Positions 50,055 to 62,829 of a DNA stretch of 64,000 nt are shown here, piece after piece. Each line of letters begins with the position of its first letter. Position 1 is the first letter of the stretch. The position numbers and the translations under genes were made by a program. The notes beneath the pieces are model-generated. The model was not told where the DNA came from, made no database searches, and saw only the letters and a program-made list of their open reading frames with translations. Source of the stretch: Zonotrichia leucophrys gambelii (Eukaryota; Chordata; Aves; Passeriformes; Passerellidae); contig NC_088171.1 of NCBI RefSeq assembly GCF_028769735.1, positions 124,704,533-124,768,532 on the forward strand. Direction: 5' to 3'.

Positions 50055-53000
50055 ACAGAACTAGACAAGAGCCTGTATCACAGAAGCATATTCCTCCCCA
50101 GAGCCAGGCCCATGACTGGGTGCAGCAATCCAGCCACAGTAACACATGCACTTTAGGGACAAGCAGGCTAGAACATATTTTTTTTCTTTACCTAATTTCT
50201 CATCTCTGCTGGCACCAATAGCACAAAGCAGTAGAGCAATAAAATGAACAGACAATTACAGGCTAGTTCTTTAAAATGAAATGGTGACACTCTGTCCCTG
50301 TTAAGGACGTGACACCATTCTACATGAGTTATGGATTTTGTTCAAACTGACTTCTTTAAACATGTCAATGGCTCAAGGGTATGCCACAGGGCCATGACTG
50401 TCCTTGGAAAACCAGGCTGGCCTGCCCTGTAATCTCTCATACCCAGGGCCAGCAGGAGCTGTGGGGAGCCAGCTACAGCTCAGCAGGGCACTGACACCTC
50501 CCAGCCTTGAAGTGCCTCCAGCATAGCTAATGCTTTCCAAGGACTGCCACAGGGCTGGGAAAAAATGGCCCTTAGCTTCTGCTAGACAAGACAGGGACAC
50601 AGCTGGCAAACTGCATGAGATGGGTGGCAGGATCTTTTTAGTGCTTGTGATGGAAGGAGAAAAACACCCACCTAAGTAAACAAATGCCCCGAACTTGCCA
50701 GAAATACTGAGGTGCTGTTGTCACTACAGATCAGGGGTGTAGGGGGCTCCCTTGGAACCCCTCATCCAGGCACTATTCCTGCAGGAACCATGATGCAATG
50801 GATGGGGAGACAAGGAGTGCTGGGACATTTCCTCAGTTTCACTCTGGTGGGTCATACTCACTTGTACACCCAGATCTGATACTGGCCCACTGGTCTAAGC
50901 GTGCCCTTAATTATTACAACTGGTAGGCACACAACCACCCCCTTGTGCTGTAGTCTTTGTCCATTTTAATACACAGAACTGATGTGTAGAGCCCTGGAAA
51001 AAATGATGGTGACATTTATTTCTTTATTGGAAGAGCCTTGCCTCTTGCTCCTAACACTGACCAGTATAACACACCATTAACAGCAGTATCTAACTGATGG
51101 GGTTTTCAGAATAAATCAGAATAAGCTTACAAAAGCTTTCTCCCAGAATTTCCTCCCTTTCCTGCAGAGTACACATCAGCATCATGTGATATGGTTCACA
51201 GCTCCTGAGCAAACAGGCAAGGTTCCTGTCCTGTATCTCCAGAAACCTTTCTGTGGCAACATCCCAGTAAATTCCCACCACCCGGGGCTGCACAGCTTAC
51301 TTCTGAAACAAAGACACCAACTTCAAAAAAGCCAGTGATTTTAGACATGCTTTATATTAACTGAGGATTAGATTGTTTCCTGCAGATTTAGAAAAGCTGT
51401 TGCTGCCTCTTATACTATTTACTGCTATTTTTTCCTTTGCCCAAAGGTTATCTGCTACCACAGACTGTTCCTTTGCTTACACACTCCCAATTCAATGGTA
51501 ATAAATATGAAAGACTAAAGGTCTCGATGTTCTTCTGTAATAATCCACCATACTGACTGAATCTTAGAAGAAAATACTGGACAGAACTCTCTTCATCCTA
51601 GAGGGATTCATGTGCTGCAAATCATTCCTTTGAAAGTGAAATACAGCAAGAGGCAACTAATAGAGCAGCTGGTGGCAAAACACCCAAAGTGCTCCCTTCC
51701 CCATTAGTCTAGACCCAGCTGCAAGGCACCAAGGGTATGTGATATATTTAAGAATAGTGCCCACACACAGTTTTCTTTCCTGTGCTCCTAAAGGCCCTGC
51801 ACAGAGCAGTGCTAAGCTGCCTGTGGAACAGCCAGCACAGCAGATCACTGTCACATGCTGGGATCTTAGCAGACTTGCCTTTAATCAGGCAGCACAGTCC
51901 AGAGCCAGCAGAAAAAAGGCACCAGTAAGAAAATACCCTGCATCTCAGGCCCAGAGATGCAGCAAGCTCTTCCTGGCATAAGAGAATCTGTGGACAAGGT
52001 TGCAAAGGCAGCAATTTAAAACAGCAAAATGGGACAGTAAGAGCATTTACCTTTTATCTAAACATGATTCATGAGGCTGCCCTGCAAAGTGACAGACAAC
52101 AACAAAGCAGTTCATCTACTATTGATAACCCAGCATTCCTAAGCCATCAATAGCCATTTGAGTACTCCCAAAGTAAATTTAGCTTCATCTTCATTACTTT
52201 CTGTATTGAAAGACCGAGGACATATTCATGGATGTTTACACAATGGCAGAGAGCACAGTATGGTATGTTTTATTACACTGCCACAGCAGCATCTCGTTCA
52301 GACACTGCTAGCATATAATTTCTGTCTCTCTCAAAGCTGGAAGGCAATCATTAGCACGTTGAATCTGGCAAGTTCCTATTATCTATCTGGTAATTATAGA
52401 AAGATGGAGAAGCCTTCAAAAAATACCCTCCAACTTCTGCATTTTCCACACACCTGATCAAAATACTATCCCCATTACCTAAATTAACAGACACTTCCCA
52501 TAAACCATTATTTAGAACACATTAATACTAGCATAAAAATAATGAAAAAGCATGAAAAATATGGATTATTAATTTATACTCCCAACTTCAAAAATATAAA
52601 ACTATGCAATGACAACCTGAATGCAGGAAAACATCTTACTGAAGGTGATGACAAACTAGGCTACCTGGTCACTTGTCAGGCATTATGAACACTACAGAAC
52701 AGCTCTAGGTTTCCAAAGCATGTATACCATTACTCAATGCTATGCACACTGTGGCAGTGAAAATATGCTAAATACACACTCACAGATAATCCTATCCTCA
52801 AGAGACTGCTGTAGAAAAGGGCAGAAGGATGAGAGACAAGGCAGTGGGTGAGGCCATACATATGCATACATATACAAAGTAATTGGAAAGTGCTGTGTCT
52901 CATTATCTCAGTTATTCAAGCTCCAGGTAGAGGGGGAAGAGGTGGTGCCAGGAAGAATACAGAAGCTGGGACAAGATTGGTACAGAAGGAGCTGGAAGAA

Positions 53001-56000
53001 CAGAAGGGAATCAAAGCAAGGAAAGTGAGGCATGGGAAACAAGATCTGAGACAATGATAGAAGAGAGTCAGCCAAAACCAGTGATTAGGGGTAGAAAACA
53101 CCAAACAAATGGGGGACAGTCTGCCCGGGGGGCAGAAGACTGCAGGAACAATCTGTGAGATGCTTTGGTTGTTTTATTCTCGGGCAGAGGCTTGACACAG
53201 TCTGGCACCTCAGAGGCTGCAGCAGGCCCATGTCACAGCCTGAATGACACCAACCAAAGCAGCAGAGCTCCTTATCTCTGTGGCTTATGCACCATTCCAA
53301 TCACACTGCTTGTCCCAGCCCCGGGCAGGCTGTCCCCACAGGGCAGGGCAGGGGGGGGCAGCTTCCTGGCTCAGGACCAGCACAGATAACCAGGGTGTCC
53401 CCAGGGAGCCCCCCAGCTCTTGTCCCAGCCCCTGCCTGAGCTGCAGCATGACCAACCCCCATCCCAAGCCTTGCTTCTTGGTTTTTGCAAAGAAGCCTCA
53501 CGATCAGGAAAGGCTTCGAAGGCTGCAGCAAAAGTGTGTCAGTCAGTACATGCAATTCCCAAAACTACAGCAACAAACAAATAGATTCAATTACCAAGAT
53601 AGACACTGGCCCAATTCAAGGGGATTGGTACATCCATTACAAGAAGATGCTGGAGCTGCAGCCTGATCACATTTACATGAAGAAATCACTTTATGCAAAT
53701 CTCTCATCCACGGGTGAAGGCTGTACAGGAGAGGAGAAACAGCACTCTACAGAGATTCAGGATGCATGGCAGATAGGCAATTTAAGGTAAATCACACAGT
53801 TCAGTTATACAAGACATATAACCAGGGGAAAAAGTGTGTGGCTTCAAAGTCATAAATTATTTACAAATAATACAGCCTTCTCATGAAATATCCAGAAGGC
53901 CAAGCACCTATTTTTCACATTATTTTTCTGCACTTCCACAAATCACAGCGAGACTGAAGATGAATATCTTACCAAGAAAGAGCTAGGTTTGGGGGAGGAT
54001 GGACTTGGAGTGTGGAGTTAGTCAGGGGCTTGCAGGCAGGACAACAAGAACAGAAGGCAGCAGGGCTGTTGTGCTCACCTGCCTGGAAGGGAAGCATCAG
54101 AAGTCAAAAGGAGGGAGCATGAGTGGGCTGAGGAAAGGAATTGTCTGCCTGGTTACCCACAGCCTCCCAGGACTGCCACTGCCAGCCTGCTCAAAATCAC
54201 CACCTAATCAAATATTTCAGGGTTTTGAAAATGCAATCCATTCCTCATATTCACAAATCACAGCTGCAGCATCCACATGTGTGCTGTGTTTTCTGCCAGC
54301 AGTGATGCCTCTTCAGAACATTGGCCTTGCTCTGTACAACACATGGTCACACCTCTGTATTCAATTTTCAGTTCTCCAGCTTTCTTCAGCACTTCTGTTG
54401 TGAGACCTCAGCAGTTTGACACCTTCTCATCTTTGTTACTCAACCCAACACCTGCCCAAATTCTCCTGCAATGACCAATTCAACTGAGTTATTTTTTCTG
54501 ATGTCCTGCCTGGTGACCCCGCTTGCCTTCCAGTGCTCTTACAGGGATCAACCTTTTCATAGATATATACACAGTTCATCATTTTCTTTTATGTTGCAAA
54601 CTCTTTACTCTTCAAAGTCTTTTTCAGATCTTCATGCTCAGCTTGCATCCAATTCAACACAGTCTGGCTGGGGTTTTTTTGTTGGAATCATTAGGGGCAG
54701 ATACCCATCTGCTCGAGGATATTTCTGTAGTCTGAGTAACATTTGTGCTTTCAGCAGACCACTGTTTCTGCTTGCTTACATACACATGCCTTAAGTGACT
54801 TTTACAATGTGTTTAAGCAGCTTCCCATGCTGAGCCTGAGAATACTGATTTTCTCTCTTCTGACTTTCTCCTGTTTTCAACTGATCTGCTGTTACTTGTG
54901 CCTGGGACAAGTACTTCAGTGTATAAAAAGCCCTTGAGGTTAAAAGATACATTTTTACACACTAATTCAGAAATTTTCTGAAACTCTTCAAAGTCTTGAA
55001 GTGCATTTTCTTTGTATTAGAGGTTTGCCTAAATGCAACAGCAGTGTTATTCTTGAGTTCACTGCTTGAGTCACATGTGCAGTAGCATAAGGCAAATAAA
55101 ACATACAATGAAAAATAAACCAATTTATTTTCTTACTAGCTACAGATATTAGCATGTCTTACTTGTATCAATTGGTTTCAATTAAAAGACACAAATACCA
55201 AAATCTTTCTTCTCAGCTTTAGGACTGCAGCATCTTTACATGACCAGAACTAAAAACAAATGTACCTCTTGTATAATAAACAGCAAATATAACACCAAGT
55301 GTCACTTCATCCATGCAGTTACCTCTCTGCACCATTGGTTCATATATATAATCCCCCCAAAGCCACCATAGGGCATAAAATGCAAACTAAAAAGTGACAT
55401 GAAATCTACATTTTCAGTTATCATGGAAATCTACTCAGTAGTTATTGCTCATATACACCTATGCCTGTCAACATTTGCAACCTTGTTGTTAACAAAAAAG
55501 TCTGTTTCTGAACATTCCTAAGTATTTTTAAATCAACTAAAATACTGTATGAACTCCAATCCTCCCAAGCATTTTTCTTACTATATGACACATTTTAGGT
55601 ACCAAAGCCAAAGAACAAAATCTCCTTTCTGGAGGAAGGGATATTTCTCTTGGCTAAACTTGTTCCTATTTAAGTTTACATCCACTTCCTAGGTTCAAAT
55701 GTAAAAAGAAGTTGTCACCCATTTGCAGCTCACTGAGATCTCAGCCACTCTTATCACTCGTGGAGCTGTTTCTCTTTTGAAGTCTTTGCTATTGCAAGTA
55801 TATTCAAATCCTAAATAGTACATAAGCTCTTGAGAATGCCTTTAATTGAGGAAGACCTATGTAAAGGCTGGGATTTCATACTATCCTAAAATAGTAAGAC
55901 TCCTTCTCCTTTGGGAGAACCACACAACTTATGATAAGACTACTCCTCTTTTGCCTCAAAAAACTATCCCTGAGCTGGAAAGGCCACCACAGTCTCCAAG

Positions 56001-57020
56001 GATTGCATTAGGGCAATAATATTTACACTGAGAAGGCAGCACGTGTATGTCTAAGATCAGCCTCTCAGCAAATTTTAAAAACCATGAATACAAAGTAAAT
56101 TTACATGCAAAATACTTCAGTCCCAGTTTTTCAGAATCAGGAGATAAAGACAATTTGAACATCAACAGTCCAAGGGTAACACCACAGTTGCTATCCTGTT
56201 GACGAAGATTAAAGCTATGCCTGTAATTAATACAAAATCAGCTTGCAAAGCAAGGAGAGGAGGCTGAGGTCACTGATAAGAGCTCCACTCCTCCCCTGTG
56301 CATCAAAAGCAGCACATTTGGTGGGGTTCCTTTCCAGGGGTGTTAACCCACCAGGAGGAGGGAACAAGCAGTGACAGACCTAACCACTGTGGTTTACAGA
56401 AGGCTTGTGTTGATAAAAGTCTCCTGCCTTGAGTCCTGGGTAGGACACTGCTAAGAGCCTATTAATATGACAGCTAACCTCAGCATCTCATCTGCTATGC
56501 TGTGGAGGCACACAGGACATGATGCCAGCTACAAATTGCTTGGAAACAGTTAGTAAGCAATAGGCTTTAAAGGAAAGGATACACTTCAAAAAAGCACAAC
56601 AAAGGGTTTGCACAATAAGCATTATTTGTCCAACATTTACAGGCTCAAGCGTCTGCAAAGAATGAGATTTCCCTTATTTTTCACCTGCATATTCAAAACA
56701 GTGATAAGTAACTGCTCTTTTGCACACATCCTGCAGGAACAGGAGACAGCAGATACTGCTCCTCTGCTTTACAATCCAGGGAACATGTAAAAGATTTTAT
56801 ATTTTAAAAACGAAAGGTGAAGAAGTGGGAGCAAACTGAGAAGTGTTTCACTATCCTTTTTTCAGTGAGAGTGGAGAACCTTTTTCAAATTTTTAAAAAA
56901 CAAAAAAGAAAACTATTATTTTAGAACAGGCTCTCTTAAAAAAACCTTTATCTGCAAAGAAGGAGGTATGGAGGTAGTCCCTACCACCCACCCAGCCCAG
57001 CTGCTAAAGAGTGAAGTTGG
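50055..57020. other. Unique non-coding DNA
   Basis: No gene recognised. A purine-rich tract lies at about 52,920-53,060, and a GC-richer patch at about 53,290-53,470 gives overlapping frames on both strands with no recognisable domain. No RNA gene or interspersed repeat was identified. Confidence 0.6.
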
Positions 57021-57024
57021 TGCT

Positions 57025-57770
57025 GTCACAGAATCCCAGTGAGGTGGGAAGGGACCTTTGGAGGTCACTTGATCCAACATCCCTGCTCAACCAGGGCCTC
57101 TAAGAGCAGGTTGCCCAGGACTATGTCCAGGTGGGTCTTGAATACTCCAAGGATGGAGACTCCACAGCCTCCCAGTAAAACCTGTGCCAGTACTCAGCCA
57201 CCTGCACAGTCAGAAAAAGCATTTATAGAAGGAGCCTCCTGTATTTCTGGTTTTACCCATTGTCCCTGTCTTGTCACTGGGCATCACTGAAAACAGCCTG
57301 GCTCTGTCCTGTTAGTGCCCATGCTTCAGGTATTTCTACAAATTGACAACATTCTCCCCTGATCCTTCTCTTCTCCAGGCTGAACAGTCCCAGTTCTCTC
57401 AGCCTCTCCTCATATGAGAGATCTCCAGTCACTTAATCATCTTCATGGCCCTTTGCGGGACTCCCCCAATATGTGCATTTCTCTTTGGTACTGGGGATCT
57501 CAGAACTGGCGTGGCCTCTCAAGTGCCCAGAAGAGGGGCAGGATCACCTCCCTCCACTAGATGTCAAGATTTTGTCTAATGCAGCCCAGGACACATTTTA
57601 TCTTTGCCACAAGGGCTCATTTGCTGGCTCACGTTCTGCTTGGTGTCCACCAGAACCCCTGCAGCTTTTCTGCCTTCTGAACAGTCATCCCCTTCACATA
57701 TTGGAGCCTGGGGGTGCTCCTCCCCTGCTCCCAGCACCCACCACCCAGGAGCTCAGCTGTGGATGTGGGA
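57025..57770 (-). mobile_element. CR1 LINE, longest copy in window, 5'-truncated
   Basis: The left edge reads CACAGAATCCCAGTGAGGT then GGGAAGGGACCTTTGGAGGT. This is the reverse complement of a CR1 3' end. Then come the family words for ORF2's C-terminal region and, further right, the segment TGCAGCCCAGGACACATTTT and CTTTGCCACAAGGGCTCATT with GTGTCCACCAGAACCCC, typical of more 5' CR1 ORF2 sequence in antisense. The element is therefore on the minus strand with its 3' end near 57,025 and a fuzzy 5' truncation near 57,750-57,790. Frames are broken throughout. The + strand frame of 170 codons at 57,473-57,985 is antisense to it and is not a gene. Confidence 0.92.
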
Positions 57771-57789
57771 TAAATCCAAGCTCCTCTGT

Positions 57790-60700
57790 GTGCAGCAGAG
57801 CAGAAGGTGCCATGCCCTGGAGGCAGCGCTGCTCAGCTGGGGCCAGCCACGGCAGGAAGGCCGCTCTGGTCAGGGCCTGTGATCCTTGGTCCTGGTGTGC
57901 CCCAGCAGGGCCCACCCTGTATCAGCATCTCCTCATTCAAAGCTCCAGGGGCACTGAACTGCCAGGCTGTGCTTTTGGAAGTTAACCCTTTCCTGTACCA
58001 AACACCATCACTCCCGGAGCTGAGGGACAACAATCCTTTGGAGAAGATCAAGCAGGAGGGTGAGAAAATACAAGTTTAAGTTTCAGCCCCAGCACTTTTC
58101 TTGTGCTAAACTGAAACATCAGATACAGGAAAGAAGAGAAAGCAGCATTGCTCTTCTCCCTGACACCAAAACCTCGCTCTTTACCATACAACTGACTTTT
58201 TTTTTTTTGCAAGAGCTTGCCCCCCTCTGCATGCAATCAGGCTGGTGCAGACACACACCACACATACTGCAGTGTAAATAAAACCAGGTAGCCAGCTGTT
58301 GAAAAAGTATCAATCTCACAGCTCTTGTCCTGAGCATTTACCCACAGCAAACTTCACACTTATTTTTTCTGAATTCAGTCTTTTTAAGTGCCAGCTGCTG
58401 ATGAACCACAGGGAGCATAATTTTTATTAAATGATGAACACTAAAACATTAGCATTATACTTCATAAAATCAATTTCCTCTTACCTATGGACAGACAGCT
58501 AAAGCCCAGAAATTCCCAAGGGTTTTCTGTGTGCACTTTTTTGGTTGGTTTTGGGGTTTGGATTTTTTTGTTTTGGTTGGTTGGGGTTTTCTTCTCATTT
58601 CTCTAGAATCTAATGAAGGAAAGCCTTTGGTGTTTAAAGTGGTTGACTGTTTTTAAGCACCAGTGTAATTAATTATACAAGCTAATACTTCATATAGGAA
58701 ATACAATAGCTCTGTGGAGCAAGGCCCGTATCATGCTGGCTGGAACATGGAAACTGCCAAGACTTGGAAATTCTGCTTCTTAGGGAATCACACCACTGCA
58801 ATGTATAATTTCTGCCTAGCTCAGAAAACCAAAGGAAAACAAGTTTTCTTGTTTACTCTGTTTCTTGACTAAAACATTTACTGCTGACTAAAACTAACAA
58901 CTTTTGCTAATTTCACCACTGTCCAAGAACTAATATTTCAGTAATTCCCACAGCTGGGAGAAGCAAAAAATGACAAAAATCAGCCAAGGGTTTCCAGCTT
59001 CCCAGACTGCCAACCTGAGGTCCAAAACCCCAGGGCTTTGATGTGTCACTACAACCAGCTCCTGGGGCCATCCCTACAGGAATTTGGAAGTTCCATCACC
59101 CATTTCACAGCCTGGGCTTCTCTCTCCAGACCAGATTTGATGTGCCTGTTGAGAACCAGAAATTGTGTTCTTGTACATGCTGTGCCTGAGTGCTGAGTAA
59201 ACATGAAACACAGAAATGCTGAGTCATTTGCTGCCTGCCTGCTTTGCCAAGTAAATATATAACTAATTATGCCTCATAATAATGGCTTCCTGTTTTGGTG
59301 GGAAACCAATCCTCTGCTTCTGGTTTGCTTTCCCCAGCTCTTCTTCAGGGGTGGTTTTAGCCAAACCTGCTGAGGAGAATGACAACAGGATCACCTGGAA
59401 AGCAGCATCCATTAAATCACCATAACCCCACACCAGACCCAGAAATCACCACGTCTCCTATCATTCACCTGACTGTTAATGCTAATCAATTCCTGGTGTA
59501 TTAGATTTCTAGGAATGAAATGGACTTGCCAAGCAACATTAAAGATGGAGTCACAAGCGAGTAAGAGCTTCAGGGCTCACTCACACAAATTAAAATATAC
59601 AATTGATACCAAAATGTAAATCAGGAATATGAAATTGAATCTTCAAGAATTGAAAAAAAGAAATTAATTATTTCTTGCACTTCAGTCAATATAATTGATG
59701 GGAACAATTTAAAAGACTTTATAAACTGCCCAAGGCACCCTGGAAAACCAAACTATTGTACCTCTACATTACTACATAGCATAAAACCATTCCTCAATGA
59801 ACTGGTAAATTTCATGTACTAAATTGCCAGGAATATTTTCTTCCAAATTCAGTCATACTTATAAACACCAAAAGGTGACTAGATATTTGCATCCCTTTTG
59901 ATTACCAAGGGCATAGTTAAGAAAACAGATAAAACAGAAGGGAAAGAAAATCATATTAGAAAAGTCCAAGTGCATTAGCAGATAATATTTGAATCCACAT
60001 TCAGTACAGGTGGTCCAGAGGTAACTGTTTACCTCAGGTACCCATGCATGATGCCACATGCTGCTGCTCCCCTGAGTGATTAATTCACCCTCAGAGAAAT
60101 CTCTGTGACAAGTCCCTTCACAAGGCACGAAATGGAGGTCACTGTGCCAGCCAGCAAATGACACATTAAAAAGGGGGGAAAAAGACAGGAAATGCTCTTT
60201 ATGGTTTCCACTTCAGTACAAACATGAGGGATTTATTTCACTAATCCATGGCTGGCAGTGTCAGGGCTACTTGGAGCTGCAAAGACAGAGAGAAATAACC
60301 AATTTTCAAATCCCCTCCAGCTACATGAAAGTAAGAAAGAAGAGCACATCTGCCTCCACAGAGCTGTTATTGCACGGCTGCCCACACCATCTCCTGAAAA
60401 GGCTGAGCCATGGGAAGGGACAGCCCCTCCTGTAACTAGGGGAGTCAATTAAGATGGCCAAGATAGTTTCAAAATACACCTTTTTACAGGGTTCTCATTT
60501 GAAGTTTATTTTGCTGGTCTGATTACAACATTACATTCCTATATGTAAAGTGTGAAGGGAACTGCACAAGTGACTTTGCCTACACAAATATGAGCTTACT
60601 CAGACTATTTAAACATGAGGTCACAATTTACCTTTCTGGAAGCAAAGCAGTGTCCTTTCTTACCAAGTGTACTAAAAATCAGGCAATATTTGACAGCACA

Positions 60701-62820
60701 TCAAAGTGTGAGACAGAATACATACACATACACTTTGGCCTTTCTGTATTTTCTTCTTCTTTTTCCTTAGGCAAGCAAATCTATAAAGCCTCTCATTTAA
60801 TGCGTTAGATTAATAAATGATGAAGCTACAAACATGGGAGCCCCAACCTTCCATGGCATGTGTTCAATTATTTTGCATTTAACAAGAGAAAAGGAAAACT
60901 AATTTAATCTCTGTAATTGCCAAACTGAGTGACACAACCTTGCCCATTATAACAGATCAAAACAATACATGTACATTTACCAAGTTGTTGTAAAAACTAA
61001 TTTTTTACTCTGTAATTTTTACTCTGAATAGCTTTTTTGTTTTTTGACGCATTAGCTTCCATTTGTGGAAAAGTAACTACCAAATGTTGCAGTAGAGGCC
61101 ATGGAGACTGTGCTATTCCACACATCTAGGTTCGGGATCAGAGCTATCTTTAGGCTAACCTCTCTGACAGCATTTCAAGAGAAAGTAAAACTATATTTTG
61201 GAATGTACTTGGTGAATAGTCTGCATTCTAGTTTGCAGGCTCTGACAGTCTGAACATTGGTCTATGCACTCTGCTAGAAGGAAAAGTAGCTGTTATTCAT
61301 TGAAGGAGCAAACTTCTGTAGACAGTGCAGTTTGTTGGGAAATCACCCACAACACCATCAGCAGCAAGTTCTTTACAACCTCTTCAGCTATGTCTTCCTG
61401 TCTCTCCCTCACACTCCAGTCTCCTAAGCCAGAGTGCCTGGGTGGCAGCCTGAGCAGTGCAGGTGTCAGAGTGTGGTGTAGGCACCAGTGCTCCTCTGCA
61501 CCCCTTATGCCCGAAGCTGAACCCCCTCCTCCATGGCTCTTAACTCCTGCTCTCACTGACATCCTCGTTAACTCTCCCCCAGCCACAGCACAAGCCCTAG
61601 GAGAAGGCTTTAGGTTACCCTTCTCTGCCTTTTCCTTTGGAAACCACCTTGCTTGGACACGAGGAACAGCCCAATATTGGCAGCACCCTAGGTAAGCTCT
61701 CTCTGCAGCCCTGCCCCGTGGCACCAGCCCCCTCACATCTGGAGAGAGCCCACCTGAGGCAGCTGAACACTTGCTTTGCCATTTTTCGTGGGCACACCCC
61801 AGCAGTGGCTCACAGCTGTGTGGCAACAAGCATATCCAGGGCTTTCTCTCCCTCAGTCACTTCTGAACCATGAGCCTCTAATCCCTTTGGCTTCAGCTGC
61901 AAAACTCCCATTGATTGGTAATGGATTTTCCACTGATGTAGAATCGAGCACTTCGACTACACCACTACGAATTAACAGAAGAGAGCTCTGTTAATCCTTT
62001 ATAAGCAAGCTTAATCTCGTGGTTTAGAGAAGGAGCAAAGGCTCTGTTCTTTCCAGTACCAGCTAGAATGTGATTACCATTTCAGAAAATCATTTTCATT
62101 TTCTTTGATTGATCCAATATTTCTTTGGAAGACATAAATCCAGACACCACCACAGATGCTTCTGCCAAGTAAAAAAGGAAGAGTTGAGCTATGAATCCTG
62201 AAGCTGAAAGCTGGGATCAGCACCCTAGGACTTTCAGTTAGTCCACAGAAAGTGCTGTCATCTAGAAACAGCAGTCTGACAAAGCCTTTACAGCATTCAC
62301 CTTTCAATTAAAAAGAGTAACATCTGAAACCTCACATTAAAATGGCTTTAAGATTTGTCAGGGCTCTCTCTTAATGATGAGATTTGATCATTTTCTGTAC
62401 ATTAGTAATAGTTAGGGCTATTAAATGCAAGCAAGTATTAGCACCTTTAAGGACTTACAGAATCTGGCTAATAACTCTGAAGCAATCAAGTCATCAAAAA
62501 GATGAACTGAACTTACATTAAAGACACTTTTTCCATTAAAACAAGATTTTGTCAGATCAACTCAGGCTTTAGGTCAGTGGACACAGAATGGTTCTCTTTT
62601 TGCAGAAAAGAACCATCACTACACATCAATGTCTGGTAAACAGGAACTCACTCTGGCTCCAATTAGAAAGCACTGCTCACCAAGCCTTGTCCCATTTGCA
62701 GCAAACAGTCTGAGCAAGGATACTTACTTACTCCTTAGCAGTAAAATCATGAAAGATCAAGCCCAAGTATTACAGCTATAACTGATGTCCTTACTTTGAT
62801 GTCCTGTCCTGCAGCACACG
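57790..62820. other. Unique non-coding DNA
   Basis: No gene recognised. A low-complexity G/T tract lies at 58,537-58,592. A GC-richer interval at about 61.4-61.8 kb carries overlapping frames on both strands (143 codons +, 178 codons -) with no family signature. Intervals at about 59,460-59,740 and 62,330-62,500 resemble conserved non-coding elements in composition, by inference only. Confidence 0.6.
58537..58592 (+). repeat. G/T low-complexity tract
   Basis: The + strand is almost entirely T and G, with repeated TTGGTTGG and TTTTGGGG words and one T7 run. It is not a regular tandem repeat. Confidence 0.8.
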
Positions 62821-62829
62821 AGATGCAAA

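Noticed and set aside
57473..57985. 170-codon + strand open frame
   Set aside because: Its left half is antisense to the CR1 remnant at 57,025-57,770.
61293..61829. 178-codon minus-strand open frame
   Set aside because: It overlaps a 143-codon + frame in a GC-richer patch and has no family signature, so it is likely composition-driven.
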